From an uncultured Verrucomicrobiota bacterium (GTDB lineage Bacteria > Verrucomicrobiota > Verrucomicrobiia > Limisphaerales > UBA1096), in the NCBI GenBank assembly GCA_913050205.1, contig CAJXAU010000096.1, positions 1 to 6,621 of the forward strand: 6,621 nt of DNA, read 5' to 3'. Numbering within the stretch: position 1 is the stretch's first letter; each line of letters opens with the position of its first letter. The notes under the pieces are model-generated. The model was not told where the DNA came from, ran no database searches, and saw only the letters and a program-made list of their open reading frames with translations. Made by a program: the position numbers and the translations under genes. Shown here in pieces: positions 6,591 through 6,621 of the stretch.

Positions 6591-6621
6591 TTGGGTGGGG
6601 GCAATCTCCGCGCATCATGTG

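Larger units (their letters stand above)
6324..6621. other. Non-coding region upstream of the efflux operon
   Basis: No gene is supportable here on either strand. From left to right it holds the operator and promoter of the efflux operon, an A/T-rich tract, a perfect hairpin (6408-6423), a REP-like hairpin (6428-6453), a stretch with GGACAGG (6488-6494) that mirrors CCTGTCC in the REP-like element (6437-6443), and an iterated palindrome (6575-6590). An ATG at 6617 on the plus strand could begin a divergent gene, but only two further bases are visible. Confidence 0.6.

Noticed and set aside
1..6621. CRISPR array, tRNA, rRNA or integrase/attachment site
   Set aside because: No regularly spaced direct repeats, no cloverleaf or rRNA-like sequence, and no recombinase gene were seen on either strand.

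Overview
The window holds a tripartite RND efflux operon, read entirely from the minus strand, plus about 300 bp of non-coding DNA upstream of it. The order in the direction of transcription is: a TetR-type repressor (6323-5688), a NodT-type outer-membrane lipoprotein (5686-4271), a periplasmic adaptor (4281-3091) and an RND inner-membrane pump (3087 to the left edge, C-terminus cut off). The joints are a 1-nt gap, an 11-nt overlap and a 3-nt gap, so the four genes almost certainly form one transcription unit.

The organism is Gram-negative, because the outer-membrane factor has a lipobox and the complex spans two membranes. The DNA is GC-rich. The protein style and the non-coding repeats would fit a member of the PVC group such as Verrucomicrobiota, but this is a weak guess and a proteobacterium is not excluded.

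Regulation is unusually legible. A sigma70-like promoter (-35 TTGACG, 17-bp spacer, -10 TAGATC) with an A/T-rich upstream tract lies just before the repressor gene. Immediately downstream of the -10 is a 29-bp near-perfect palindrome (6328-6356). It contains two overlapping copies of the (G/C)AAAC-N4-GTTTG pattern known for PsrA regulators, and the repressor's C-terminal half looks PsrA-like. The simple model is autorepression of the whole operon, relieved by a ligand that may be fatty-acid-like and may also be a pump substrate.

Further upstream (6384-6621) there is no gene I can support. This stretch contains a perfect hairpin, a GTAG-headed REP-like hairpin and a perfect 16-bp palindrome, GCGCTTGGCCAAGCGC. 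The core of that palindrome, CTTGGCCAAG, occurs five times in the window: once in non-coding DNA and four times inside three different genes, in two reading frames. It is therefore a DNA-level iterated palindrome and not a protein motif. It is the most unexpected signal here; the efflux operon itself is of a well-known kind.
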